Origin: Marispirochaeta aestuarii
Lineage (GTDB): Bacteria > Spirochaetota > Spirochaetia > JC444 > Marispirochaetaceae
Assembly (NCBI RefSeq): GCF_002087085.1
Contig: NZ_MWQY01000001.1
Coordinates: forward strand, 248,001-312,000
Length of the DNA stretch: 64,000 nucleotides
Direction of reading: 5' to 3'
How positions within the stretch are numbered: position 1 is the first letter of the stretch; each line of letters begins with the position of its first letter. A model generated the notes under the pieces. The model saw only the letters and a program-made list of their open reading frames with translations, was not told the origin of the DNA and did no database searches. Positions 1-8,036 of this stretch are shown here, piece after piece. Position numbers and translations under genes: made by a program.

Positions 1-2
1 TC

Positions 3-224
3 AGACGTCCGGCGACTCTGGGATTCCTGAGCGACCGCATCAAAGGCTCTGTAATGGCCACCGGGCTCTCCGGAGAGAGCCAGCTCAAGACCCTCATGAT
101 CGCCGTGCTGTCCCCCCTCTTCGGTCTCGCCGCGGACCGCTTCGGCCTGGGGCCGGCAATGCTGCTGGCAGCCCTCGTTCCGGCCCTGGCGTATCCTCTT
201 ATAAGGTTCCGTCCGGATACCTAG
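3..224 (+). CDS. MFS transporter, C-terminal fragment
   Basis: The reading frame is open from the window edge to a TAG at 222-224. The 73 visible residues include a hydrophobic helix (MIAVLSPLFGLAADRFGLG), a loop with basic residues and a second hydrophobic helix, ending in a short polar tail. The FGLAADRFGLG segment resembles the GxxxDRxG-type loop of major facilitator superfamily proteins, so this is probably the last two membrane segments of an MFS carrier. The substrate cannot be told from this piece, and the start lies outside the window. It converges on the P-type ATPase gene. Confidence 0.6.
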   Translation, partial: RRPATLGFLSDRIKGSVMATGLSGESQLKTLMIAVLSPLFGLAADRFGLGPAMLLAALVPALAYPLIRFRPDT

Positions 225-230
225 GAAGCT

Positions 231-268
231 TTCTTCTGCGGCCCTCCGCTGCCCCGGCCGCAGAAGAA
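231..268. terminator. Perfect 13-bp inverted repeat between convergent genes
   Basis: TTCTTCTGCGGCC (231-243) and GGCCGCAGAAGAA (256-268) form a perfect 13-bp stem with a 12-nt loop. It lies between the convergent MFS and P-type ATPase genes. There is no long T-run on either side, so it is a probable bidirectional stem-loop terminator rather than a textbook one. An extra copy of the right arm (GGCCGCAGAAG) recurs at 288-298 inside the ATPase C-terminus. Confidence 0.6.
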
Positions 269-277
269 CGGGGTTAT

Positions 278-2158
278 TCAGTCCGCCGGCCGCAGAAGCC
301 GCATGCCGTTCAATATAACCAGCATTACCGAGGCCTCGTGAATCAGCATCCCCCCCGCCATGTGGACGTTACCGCTCAGAACGCCGATCAAGAGTCCCGT
401 GACGGTAATTATTGCCAGCGCGATATTCTGACGTATGTTCCGCAATGTTCCGCGGGAACGCTCGATTGCCTGGGCGACCACGGTCAAATCATTCCGCATG
501 AGGGCTATATCGGCGGTTTCCATGGCTATATCGGTTCCGCCGTCTCCCATTGCGATGCCCACGTCGGCGCTGGCCAGAGCGGGGGCGTCGTTTATGCCGT
601 CCCCCACCATTGCCGTGGTGAATCCCTCCTCCTGAAGAGCCCGTATATGTGCCAGTTTTTCTTCAGGCAGCAGTTCCGCGTGCACTTCGGTAATGCCCAC
701 CTGCCGGGCGACGGCCTGGGCAGTTCGCCGGTTGTCTCCTGTAAGCATGACAATTCTCTTGACCCCGCTTGAGCGCATCCGGGCGACGGCCTCCTTTGCA
801 TGGCTTCGCACCGGGTCGGCGACGCCGATAAGCCCGACCAGCCGATCGTCCAGGGCTACAAATACCATTGTCTCCCCCGATCCGATATCCGCTGCTCCGA
901 CATCTTCTTGATCAATATTGATCCCCGACTCTTCCATGAAGCGTCTGGAACCCACCAGGATATTTTTTTCCTGCCACGCCGCCTTTATTCCTTTGCCCGC
1001 GACAGCCTCGGCGCTCGTCGGCGGGGGAACCGGCCCCTGCTTCTCTGCAGTCTTTACAATTCTTCCCGCTATCGGATGTTCCGAGGCGCTCTCGGCAATC
1101 GCAGCGTAAAACAGAACCATATCCGGACTGATTCCGTCATCTTTCTGCAGAGAAACAATCCTTTCCACTCTCGGATCGCCGAGAGTGAGGGTTCCCGTCT
1201 TGTCTAGGGCGACAGCGTCGATTTTTCCGCTTGTTTCCAGATGGGTTCCGCCTTTCATGAGGATTCCCTGCCGCGCCGCTCCTCCTATGCCGGCTACGAT
1301 CGAGACGGGGGTCGAGATCACCAGCGCTCCGGGGCATCCGATTACCAGCACCGTCAAGGCAAAGGACGGGTCTCTGGTAACAAGGTAGATCACCCCTGAA
1401 AGCCCAATAATAAGGGGGGTATACCAACGGGCAAAGCGTTCCATAAATCGCTGGGCAGGGGCCTTGGCCTCCTGGGCTTCTTCCACGCGGTGAATGATAC
1501 GCGCCAGGGTTGTGTCTTCTCCAATCCCAGTAGCGCGGAGGGTAAGTACTCCGTTCTCGTTCTGCGTACCCGCAAAGACGGAATCTCCCGTCTGTTTAAG
1601 GACCGGAAGGGGTTCTCCGGTAATGGCGCTCTCGTTGACACTGGAGGAGCCGCTTTTGACCTCACCGTCAACGGGGACGCGGCCTCCGGGTTTCACTATC
1701 AGAATATCGTTAACTTGAATTTCCTCTAGAGGAACAGAAATCTGCTCTCCGTTTTTTAGCAGAATGGCTTTGGAAGGAGCAATTTCAATGAGCTCTCGGA
1801 TTACCCGGCGAGTTCTGGCCATGGTACGGGCTTCCAGATATCCGCCGAGGTTGAACAGAAAGGTAACCGCCGCGGCTTCCCAGTATTCCTGAATAAGAAT
1901 GGCCCCTATCATTGCGAGAGAGACCAGGAGTTCGATTCCGACGTGGCGGTTTCCGAGGGATCGGAGGGCTTTTGCCGTTATGGGCAGGCCCGATACAAGC
2001 GCGGACGCCCCCATCAGAACCGCCCATAGAACCTCGAGTTTTAACAGCCATCCGGCGGCCAGGGCCCCGATAATGAGGCCCCCCGCTGTAATGACAGTTC
2101 CCTTTGAACTTGTGGTAATGGCCCCAAGTACTCTGGAGATGGTCGCGTTCATATTCAC
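278..2158 (-). CDS. Heavy-metal translocating P1B-type ATPase (CPG variant)
   Basis: Inner-membrane pump expected to export a soft or transition metal ion using ATP. Visible P-type motifs are TGEP (180-183), the phosphorylation site DKTGT with Asp319, SEHPIAGR in the nucleotide domain and GDGINDAPA near residue 510. The membrane metal site reads GCPGAL (Cys275-Pro-Gly277), so the usual CPC is CPG. About 626 residues is short for the family because no N-terminal HMA domain is present; that domain is encoded by the gene just upstream, whose TGA overlaps this GTG start (GTGA, 2155-2158). An ATG two codons in (2152) is an alternative start. The metal cannot be assigned: Zn/Cd, Co or Cu are all possible. 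Confidence 0.9.
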   Translation of the reverse strand: MNMNATISRVLGAITTSSKGTVITAGGLIIGALAAGWLLKLEVLWAVLMGASALVSGLPITAKALRSLGNRHVGIELLVSLAMIGAILIQEYWEAAAVTFLFNLGGYLEARTMARTRRVIRELIEIAPSKAILLKNGEQISVPLEEIQVNDILIVKPGGRVPVDGEVKSGSSSVNESAITGEPLPVLKQTGDSVFAGTQNENGVLTLRATGIGEDTTLARIIHRVEEAQEAKAPAQRFMERFARWYTPLIIGLSGVIYLVTRDPSFALTVLVIGCPGALVISTPVSIVAGIGGAARQGILMKGGTHLETSGKIDAVALDKTGTLTLGDPRVERIVSLQKDDGISPDMVLFYAAIAESASEHPIAGRIVKTAEKQGPVPPPTSAEAVAGKGIKAAWQEKNILVGSRRFMEESGINIDQEDVGAADIGSGETMVFVALDDRLVGLIGVADPVRSHAKEAVARMRSSGVKRIVMLTGDNRRTAQAVARQVGITEVHAELLPEEKLAHIRALQEEGFTTAMVGDGINDAPALASADVGIAMGDGGTDIAMETADIALMRNDLTVVAQAIERSRGTLRNIRQNIALAIITVTGLLIGVLSGNVHMAGGMLIHEASVMLVILNGMRLLRPAD

Positions 2159-2370
2159 ACCTTCGATACTTTGGCGGAATAGCCTGCCTGGCGGACTGCA
2201 CGGACTATATCGTCCTGCGACGTAAGCTCGTCATCGTGCTCCACCTCAATCTTTCCGGTATTGAAGTAAACCTTCGCGAAATGAACGCCCTTGTTGGACA
2301 TAAGACTCTTTTCTATCTTTGCCACACAGGACGGACAGGATAACTGATCGCTTCTAAGCAGTGTTTTCAT
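2155..2370 (-). CDS. HMA-domain metallochaperone
   Basis: A 71-residue stand-alone heavy-metal-associated domain (ferredoxin-like fold). The metal motif is CPSC (residues 12-15) in place of the commonest GMTCxxC surroundings. It has no signal peptide, so it should act in the cytoplasm, probably delivering metal to the ATPase whose gene it overlaps by 4 nt. A strong GGAGG lies 5 nt before the ATG. An FNR-like dyad upstream suggests the pair is controlled by the adjacent Crp/Fnr regulator. The family is secure; the metal identity is unknown. Confidence 0.85.
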   Translation of the reverse strand: MKTLLRSDQLSCPSCVAKIEKSLMSNKGVHFAKVYFNTGKIEVEHDDELTSQDDIVRAVRQAGYSAKVSKV

Positions 2371-2399
2371 AATTGCCTCCTCGCAATGTATCTGACGAT

Positions 2400-2441
2400 A
2401 AATTACAGGAGACGGAAGCAGGGAACCATGATCCAGATCAA
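2400..2441 (-). promoter_or_regulatory. FNR-type box and -10 of the HMA/ATPase operon
   Basis: On the minus strand 2441-2428 reads TTGATCTGGATCAT, matching the FNR consensus TTGAT-N4-ATCAA at 9 of 10 positions. A -10-like TAATTT lies at 2405-2400. A start site near 2393 puts the dyad centre about 41.5 bp upstream, the class II activator position. The regulator gene next door carries the FNR recognition-helix residues (Glu212, Ser215, Arg216). Confidence 0.7.
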
Positions 2442-2456
2442 TTAACGGGGAATTTT

Positions 2457-3212
2457 TCAGTCGAATACGTCTTCCGTCAGTTTTTTTAATCCCTCCGGAT
2501 CCTTTATGGCGATCCAGCCGCGTCCGCTTTCGATGAGGCCTTTCTTTTGAAAACGGCTGACGATCCGGCTGGCCGTCTCCGTCGTAATCCCGATCATCGC
2601 TGCGAGTTCCTCTCTGGAAACAGGGGCGTTTATAAGGTTTTTTCCCTCCCAGGGGCGGCCGAGTTTTTCTCCCAGACGCAGCAACAGCCAGGCGCTTCGG
2701 TTTTCCGCCGAGTATGAACCCAGACGCCTCATCAGCTCATGGGAAAAACGCACCCTGTGGGAAAGTATCTCCACCGTACGGACTGCAACCTGGGGGTGCA
2801 TGGTAAGAACCCGGTGAAAGTTTTCTGAGGAAATTTTCAGAAGACAGCAATCCATTGCGGCCACGGCGGTCTCCTCGTAGCATTCCGGTCCGAATCCGGC
2901 GACTGAGCCGAAGTGTTCTCCGGGTTTCAGTATGTCGATCAGCAGGATTCCTCCGTCGCCGCTGGCACTGTAGAGCTTTACAAGTCCTGTGGCCACAATG
3001 AACAGGGAATCGGCGTTGTCTCCTTCCCGGAGAATAGTCTTGTTCGCAGAGAATCCGACGTCCCGGAAGCGGCTGTTTATTTCATCGATCTGTCCGGGTT
3101 CCAGGTTTGAAAAAAAGGGACTTTCCCGGATCAGTTTCCTTCGCAGATCCAGGGAACAATGCTCGACAGGACCAGCCAGGGAATGGACCGGATTGCGATG
3201 ATGATGACTCAT
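2457..3212 (-). CDS. Crp/Fnr-family transcription regulator
   Basis: A 251-residue regulator with an N-terminal cyclic-nucleotide-binding beta-roll (about 30-145), a dimerisation helix (145-170) and a winged-helix DNA domain (about 195-235). The recognition helix reads TTETASRIVSRFQ, with Glu212, Ser215 and Arg216 in the E-xx-S-R arrangement that FNR uses to read TTGAT. It lacks the four-cysteine Fe-S arrangement of E. coli FNR: the visible cysteines are Cys19, Cys111, Cys122 and Cys123. Its signal is therefore uncertain (redox, heme or a nucleotide). It lies directly upstream of the metal-ATPase operon in the same orientation, and an FNR-type box lies between them. The ATG has a weak ribosome binding site and follows a His-rich start. 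Confidence 0.85.
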   Translation of the reverse strand: MSHHHRNPVHSLAGPVEHCSLDLRRKLIRESPFFSNLEPGQIDEINSRFRDVGFSANKTILREGDNADSLFIVATGLVKLYSASGDGGILLIDILKPGEHFGSVAGFGPECYEETAVAAMDCCLLKISSENFHRVLTMHPQVAVRTVEILSHRVRFSHELMRRLGSYSAENRSAWLLLRLGEKLGRPWEGKNLINAPVSREELAAMIGITTETASRIVSRFQKKGLIESGRGWIAIKDPEGLKKLTEDVFD

Positions 3213-3267
3213 GCTGTAATAATACGGGAATGCCGGAGAATTTCAAAGGGAGATACTCAGGAACCTT

Positions 3268-4188
3268 CTACTGTCGATATCTGGAGGCAATTCGCAGCAG
3301 TTCCAGCCTGCTTGAAGCGCCGGTCTTCTTGAAAATATTGTAGACGTGGGTCCTCACGGTAGGAAAACTGACGAAGAGGTTCTCCGCAATCTCCCTGTTG
3401 CTCATTCCCCGGGAGACCATCTCGATTACCTCGGCTTCGCGTCGGGAAATTCCATACTCCTTTATGAATTGCCAGCTTATTTTACCATCCTCTATAAAGG
3501 CGTTGGGTTGTCGAATGTAGCGGATAAAAGCTGCCAGGGTAAGCATATTCAGGAAAAAGAAGAAAAAGAACTCCAGAAGAACGACCTGCTCGACCTGGGT
3601 TCCCAGGAGAGCAAGGATCAGGCTGAAAACCAGAATGGCAACGCCGAAGGCCAGGAGTGCAAACCCGTAGCCCCGCAGGATAAACGCCGCTGTGTCCTGC
3701 TTGAGCCTGCGGGCTGCCTCAAGAAAGCCGCGCCCGATGTAGAAAACAAATATGGAACCGGCGGCCAGTTTGAAAAACATGAAGGGCAGGGGATGCTTCT
3801 CTGCGAAAACGAAGATCCCCGGAACCAGGGTAAAGCCCAGAAGCAGCAGCAGGTAATAGAGCAGCATGGGAGACAGGGCCAGCAGCAGCTCCGGTTTTCT
3901 TACCGGGGCGGGGGAACTCAGCATTGAAAAGAGCAGAAACAGATACGCCAGAGTTCCCATCAGAAGGTTGACGGGCCCCAGGAACCTCGCTGCAGGGATG
4001 CGGATGATCTGCTCCAGGTAGTAGACTATGGCGGTTACAAGGAGCCATGCTGTAAATGTCGATACAAGGGCAAGAATCCATCCCAGAAAACGATGGCCCA
4101 GTCTCTTCCAGAGTATCGATATCATGGTAATTCCGGCAAAACCGGAGGAGAGGAAAATAAAATAGAGAAACAACACCAGGTGCCGCAT
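3268..4188 (-). CDS. Membrane-anchored LuxR-type transcription regulator
   Basis: A 306-residue protein with about seven hydrophobic segments in residues 1-225, then a C-terminal LuxR-type helix-turn-helix (about 243-303). The HTH contains ISRREAEVIEMVSRGMSN followed by REIAENLFVSFPTVRTHVYN. There is no receiver or autoinducer domain, so this is a one-component regulator whose sensor is the 7TM-like membrane part, a layout seen in several phyla. A run of eight phenylalanines interrupted by one Leu (EFFFFFFLN region) marks one helix. The target genes and ligand are unknown. The start codon has no strong Shine-Dalgarno sequence. Confidence 0.8.
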   Translation of the reverse strand: MRHLVLFLYFIFLSSGFAGITMISILWKRLGHRFLGWILALVSTFTAWLLVTAIVYYLEQIIRIPAARFLGPVNLLMGTLAYLFLLFSMLSSPAPVRKPELLLALSPMLLYYLLLLLGFTLVPGIFVFAEKHPLPFMFFKLAAGSIFVFYIGRGFLEAARRLKQDTAAFILRGYGFALLAFGVAILVFSLILALLGTQVEQVVLLEFFFFFFLNMLTLAAFIRYIRQPNAFIEDGKISWQFIKEYGISRREAEVIEMVSRGMSNREIAENLFVSFPTVRTHVYNIFKKTGASSRLELLRIASRYRQ

Positions 4189-4271
4189 ATCGGAGAGAAT
4201 AGTATGCCACGGAGGAAAGACTGTAAATAGCCCCGCCCCCGGGCATCCCTTCCTTACGGCAGTTCAAGGTG

Positions 4272-4874
4272 CTAGAACCTGTACGCAATCCCCAGGTCAG
4301 CCCAGAAGCCGGAGAGTTCATCGGTATCCGCCAGGTCGGTCCGGATGGGACTGGTCGTTCTGAACCCTCCACGGACACAAAGGGAGTAGCTTTCACCCAG
4401 GTTCACCAGGCCTTCCAGCCCTGCGGAATAGACCGCGTAGCTCAGCTGGTCAAGCACCTCTTCGGTCCATCGCAGATCATCGGCATACTTGTGTTCATAC
4501 CGGTAGACCAGCTGTCCGGAGCCCATCTCCAGGGGCAGGGCCAGTTCTATACCCGGGGCAAGTTCCATCTTCGGCCGCAGTCGCAGTGCTGCATATGCGG
4601 TCTCCATGTGATATTCCCTTCCCAGAGGGTCCTCCATCCCGTGGTCTGTCCGGCTCATTCCCCGGGCCGACACGCCTATATCCAGCCAGCTTTTCATTTC
4701 CCGTGTAAGGGCGGCGCCGAATTCCAGGGTCCCCTCTCCGCCGCTGATTCCGCCTCCGGCTTCCATCTGCACGGACCATAATGCCCGGTCCTCCCGGGGC
4801 TGCTGGCAGATCAGCGGAGCCGCCAGCAAGAGTAATACCATCGAAATAATACCAGTACGGTAGACAGCCTTCAT
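4272..4874 (-). CDS. Exported outer-membrane beta-barrel-like protein
   Basis: A 200-residue protein with a Sec signal peptide (residues 1-23, cleavage after LICQ region). The rest alternates hydrophobic and polar residues in amphipathic strands and ends in IAYRF; a terminal aromatic is typical of outer-membrane barrels. I do not recognise a family. AATTTTCCTCC upstream gives a good ribosome binding site on the minus strand. It lies between the LuxR regulator and the M20 peptidase, with no clear functional link to either. Confidence 0.6.
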   Translation of the reverse strand: MKAVYRTGIISMVLLLLAAPLICQQPREDRALWSVQMEAGGGISGGEGTLEFGAALTREMKSWLDIGVSARGMSRTDHGMEDPLGREYHMETAYAALRLRPKMELAPGIELALPLEMGSGQLVYRYEHKYADDLRWTEEVLDQLSYAVYSAGLEGLVNLGESYSLCVRGGFRTTSPIRTDLADTDELSGFWADLGIAYRF

Positions 4875-4958
4875 AATTTTCCTCCAAGGCCTTGTGATGG
4901 CCCTACCGTACAGGCAGAAAGGAGAGGAAAAAATCGGAAATCTGTATGATTTTCTAAA

Positions 4959-6065
4959 CTAGGACGAAATTCCTAGATCTTTCAGAAGCAGGGAGTATAT
5001 TCTGGCGGCCCGGACCACCTCTTCAAAGTCCACGGACTCATCGATGGTATGGGCCAGGGAGAGCTGCCCGGGGCCCAGAATCAGGGCATGGCAGCCGGCA
5101 TCCCGCAGAAGGTTCGCATCGGAGTGGCTGCGGAATGCCGCGGGTTTCCATTCCATATGGGTTTGTCGGTAAACCTCTTTGAGTCCCCGGACCAGCGAGA
5201 CGGATTCATCTATTGTATAGCCGTCGGTACGGGTGGGAAACTCGATTTCGTAATGGGATGCCCCGGAACTGTTTAAATGCTGATTGGAGAACTCCTGGGC
5301 TTCCGCGGCGTAGTCGCTGGAGCTCACCTCGGGGGGGATATGCAGGTCCACCGCCGCGGCGCACTGGTCCGGAACGGCGAAACCGGACTCGGAACTGTGA
5401 AGATCCCGGATATTTATTATGGTATCAGGCTCCTCCTCGATTCTGTCTTCCAGGTATAGAAGATAGTTGAGCATGCAGCGCACGGCATTGGTCTCCCGGC
5501 TGGCCATGGCCGCGTGACGGCGGTAACCGTAGGTCCGGATCAGCATCTCCACATAACCGAAATGCTCAAGACAGGGCTGCAGCCCCGTTGGTTCCGCCAC
5601 CAGGGCCTCTTTATAGCTGAATTTCTCAAGCAGCGCAGCCGTACCGTCTCCGCTCTCCTCTTCGCCGACCACAAGAGCAAGGGTGGCGGACTCCGGCAGG
5701 CCGCCGTCTTCGTGGGCGCTGATGAATCCCTCGATCATGGCGGCGCAGCCGCTTTTCATGTCCGAGGTTCCAAGGCCGTAGCAGCGTCCCCCGGACTGGC
5801 TGAACTCGAACTCTTCGATATCGAAGGCTGGCACCGTATCTATATGCCCGAGAAACAGGAGCCCGTCGGAGTCGGTCCCGGAGCCGATTATCAGGTTGTC
5901 CCTTCCTTCGTCCACGCTTTGACGGCGGACGATCAGTCCCCGTTCCCGGATATACTCCTCGAGGTAATCCGTCAGCTCTTCCTCTTTTCCCGAAGGGCTG
6001 TAGATATCCACCATATCTTTCAGCAGGGCAAAGAGGCGTTTACGGTTTACCTCGTGTTCCTTCAT
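4959..6065 (-). CDS. M20-family metallopeptidase (ArgE/DapE type deacylase)
   Basis: Cytoplasmic zinc-dependent amidohydrolase of 368 residues. The co-catalytic metal site is complete: HID (His74, Asp76), SDMK (Asp102), GEEES with the catalytic Glu (135-136) and AEPT (Glu158), with a lid/dimerisation domain in the middle. Family members deacylate N-acyl amino acids (acetylornithine, succinyl-diaminopimelate, N-acyl lysine) or cleave dipeptides; the substrate cannot be fixed here. Its ATG overlaps the last base of the upstream GNAT acetyltransferase, so the pair is probably co-translated. An acetyltransferase and a deacylase side by side suggests processing of an N-acylated amine or amino acid. 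Confidence 0.85.
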   Translation of the reverse strand: MKEHEVNRKRLFALLKDMVDIYSPSGKEEELTDYLEEYIRERGLIVRRQSVDEGRDNLIIGSGTDSDGLLFLGHIDTVPAFDIEEFEFSQSGGRCYGLGTSDMKSGCAAMIEGFISAHEDGGLPESATLALVVGEEESGDGTAALLEKFSYKEALVAEPTGLQPCLEHFGYVEMLIRTYGYRRHAAMASRETNAVRCMLNYLLYLEDRIEEEPDTIINIRDLHSSESGFAVPDQCAAAVDLHIPPEVSSSDYAAEAQEFSNQHLNSSGASHYEIEFPTRTDGYTIDESVSLVRGLKEVYRQTHMEWKPAAFRSHSDANLLRDAGCHALILGPGQLSLAHTIDESVDFEEVVRAARIYSLLLKDLGISS

Positions 6066-6547
6066 CAGCGGGGCTCCCGGTAGTTCTGCAGGTTCAGTGT
6101 CATGTAGATATGGTCCACCGGATTTTCAAAGCCCCGCCGCTCAAAAAAGCGTATAGCCTCCTCGTTGTCGGCCTGGGTATCCACCAGAAGCATCCTGATT
6201 CCCTCTTCGTCCATGATTTTCCTGAAGCGGTCAAAGAGCATCCCGCCGATGCCCCGTCCGGCGTAGGCCGGATCCACACCCAGCCACAGCAGGTGGCCAT
6301 AGGTCCAGGCGGAACGGGCCTTTTCAATGGTCGTGCCCATGGCGAAACCGATTACCCGGCGGTTCACGTCCGCCACCAGCATGTGTTCGGATTCGGAATT
6401 AAAGAGGTTCGTAACCTCGTACTCGTCCCAGGTGCGGTAGAGGTTGGAGTAATTCTGGGGAGTAAAAACCTTCTCTCCAATGTGGAAGATCGCCGCAAGA
6501 TCATCTATGCCCGGAAAGCGGATCTTAAGATCCTCAATATTTTTCAT
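6065..6547 (-). CDS. GNAT-family N-acetyltransferase
   Basis: A 160-residue single GNAT domain. The acetyl-CoA pyrophosphate loop is visible as AYAGRGIGGMLFDRF (about 96-110), and the late ANNEEAIRFFERRGF-type segment reads ADNEEAIRFFERRGF. Substrate unknown. It lies 21 bp downstream of the old yellow enzyme gene and overlaps the M20 peptidase by one base, so the three form an operon. Family certain, role open. Confidence 0.85.
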   Translation of the reverse strand: MKNIEDLKIRFPGIDDLAAIFHIGEKVFTPQNYSNLYRTWDEYEVTNLFNSESEHMLVADVNRRVIGFAMGTTIEKARSAWTYGHLLWLGVDPAYAGRGIGGMLFDRFRKIMDEEGIRMLLVDTQADNEEAIRFFERRGFENPVDHIYMTLNLQNYREPR

Positions 6548-6568
6548 GGCTCTCTTGTTCTACCTGTA

Positions 6569-7663
6569 TCAGATTGTGTTTCCTGCGGCAAGCCGGGACG
6601 GACACTTCTCGGGCGTTTTATACCAGAGGCAGGGAGAACACTGTCTGCAGGTGTTTATCTTCTCCGCCGTGTTCCTGATTGTCTTCAGAGCCCATTGAGG
6701 ATCCGCCAGAATGCCCCGTCCCACCGCGACGAGGTCGGCGATTCCGGTCTTCAAGGCTTTTTCAGCAGTCCCTGGATCCAGGATTCCGCCGATACCGATG
6801 ACCGGAATACCCAGTTCCGGCCTGGCATTTCCCGCCAGGTGCAGCAGAGGATCGAAGCTGCTTCCCTCGGGGCGTACGGAATCCGGTACGCCGTGGGCCC
6901 GGGAAATATGCAGTATGGGGGCGCCTTCGGCTTCCAGCTTCCGGGCCGTGTCGATGCCTTCCTCCAGGGAGATTCCCCCTTCGTCCTTGTCGATAATGCC
7001 GAGACGGCAGCTCAGAAGGGCCTTGTCTCCCACAGCTTCCCGGCAGAGGCGATACGTCTCGATCAGGAAGCGCTGCCGGTTTTCAAGGCTGCCGCCGTAC
7101 CGGTCGGTCCTGGTGTTGGTCAGGGGAGAGAGGAACTGACTTCCCAGGTAGCCGTGGGCGTAGTGGAGTTCGATATACTCGAATCCCGCCTGTACCGCAC
7201 GTTTGGCGGCGCTGACAAAGTCGGCCTGAATACGCTCTATATCGTCGATACTCAGGGCCCGGCATTCGGGGCTGTCGGGTTGTATGCTGCCGTCGGTAGC
7301 GGGTGCCAGGGGAGTGAGGCCCCAGTTCCACTCCGGTGTGGACCTTCCTCCGGCATGGTTGATCTGTATTCCCGGAAGGGCCCCGGTTTTCCGGATTGTA
7401 TTCGCGAGTCGGGAGAGGCCCTGTATGTGCCGGTCTTCAAAAATCCCTAACTGATTTTTATGGAGTTTTCCGTCCGGAGAGACGGCCGTGGCCTCGACGA
7501 TCATCAGCCCCGGACCGGCGCAGGATGCGTAATGCCTGAGATGGACATCCCGTACTTCGGCATCTTCGCCGGATTTCCAGATTACCATGGGGGGCATTAC
7601 TATTCTGTTCTTAAGGTTTACATCCGCAACTTGAAAAGGAGAAAGCAGCCTAGAGTAGCTCAT
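6569..7663 (-). CDS. NADH:flavin oxidoreductase (old yellow enzyme family)
   Basis: An FMN-dependent TIM-barrel ene-reductase of 364 residues. Family hallmarks are the PPMVIWKS region near the start, QINHAGGRS, ELHYAHGYLGSQFLSP (substrate/FMN site), GGSLENRQRFLIE and the phosphate-binding IGIGGILDP/VAVGRGILADP loops. The closest subtype is the N-terminal half of 2,4-dienoyl-CoA reductase, but the C-terminal flavodoxin-like and NAD domains are absent. The chain instead ends with four cysteines in the spacing C-x2-C-x2-C-x8-C (TCRQCSPCLWYKTPEKC), a possible Fe-S or metal site. First gene of an operon with the GNAT and M20 genes. Confidence 0.85.
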   Translation of the reverse strand: MSYSRLLSPFQVADVNLKNRIVMPPMVIWKSGEDAEVRDVHLRHYASCAGPGLMIVEATAVSPDGKLHKNQLGIFEDRHIQGLSRLANTIRKTGALPGIQINHAGGRSTPEWNWGLTPLAPATDGSIQPDSPECRALSIDDIERIQADFVSAAKRAVQAGFEYIELHYAHGYLGSQFLSPLTNTRTDRYGGSLENRQRFLIETYRLCREAVGDKALLSCRLGIIDKDEGGISLEEGIDTARKLEAEGAPILHISRAHGVPDSVRPEGSSFDPLLHLAGNARPELGIPVIGIGGILDPGTAEKALKTGIADLVAVGRGILADPQWALKTIRNTAEKINTCRQCSPCLWYKTPEKCPSRLAAGNTI

Positions 7664-7748
7664 TGATGGGTCCTTGTTTTATTGGGTTATGCACTGGCCC
7701 TATTATAGGTAATTCCCCGGGCATCGGGCAAGCACAGAGGCGCGAAGT

Positions 7749-8036
7749 CTATCCGGAAATCTCGACGCTGAAGCCTGGAAACTCCCGTTCCATCTCCCGT
7801 TGAAGCTCCCGCCGGATGGATGAGCCCAGGTGTTCGTTGACAATGGAGCAGACCATACAGGTCGATCGGGGATCTGCTATGTCCATGAAAACGATCAGGC
7901 GCTTTTCGCTTTCGCTGTACCGTACCCGCCGGACAAGGTTGAGCTCTCCGATGCTGCGCAGGGTCTCCGGTTCCTTGACCCGCTGCAGCACTGAATCGAT
8001 TTTCCGCTGTACAGGAAGGGGCATTCCAGAACTCAT
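7749..8036 (-). CDS. MIP18/DUF59-like small protein
   Basis: A 95-residue protein starting at the ATG that overlaps the preceding TGA (ATGA, 8033-8036). The segment VQRKIDSVLQRVKEPETLR followed by SIGELNLVRRVRYSE has the shape of the MIP18/DUF59 family (xVxDPExxxSIxxLGLV), proteins tied to Fe-S cluster assembly. A CMVC motif at residues 60-63 could bind metal. It is the last gene of a four-gene operon containing an ArsA/Get3-like ATPase. Family assignment is by pattern only and is moderately sure; a longer upstream in-frame extension exists but would overlap the neighbour heavily. Confidence 0.6.
   Translation of the reverse strand: MSSGMPLPVQRKIDSVLQRVKEPETLRSIGELNLVRRVRYSESEKRLIVFMDIADPRSTCMVCSIVNEHLGSSIRRELQREMEREFPGFSVEISG

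Noticed and set aside
3268-4188. Quorum-sensing LuxR
   Set aside because: There is no autoinducer-binding domain; the N-terminal part is a multi-pass membrane region.
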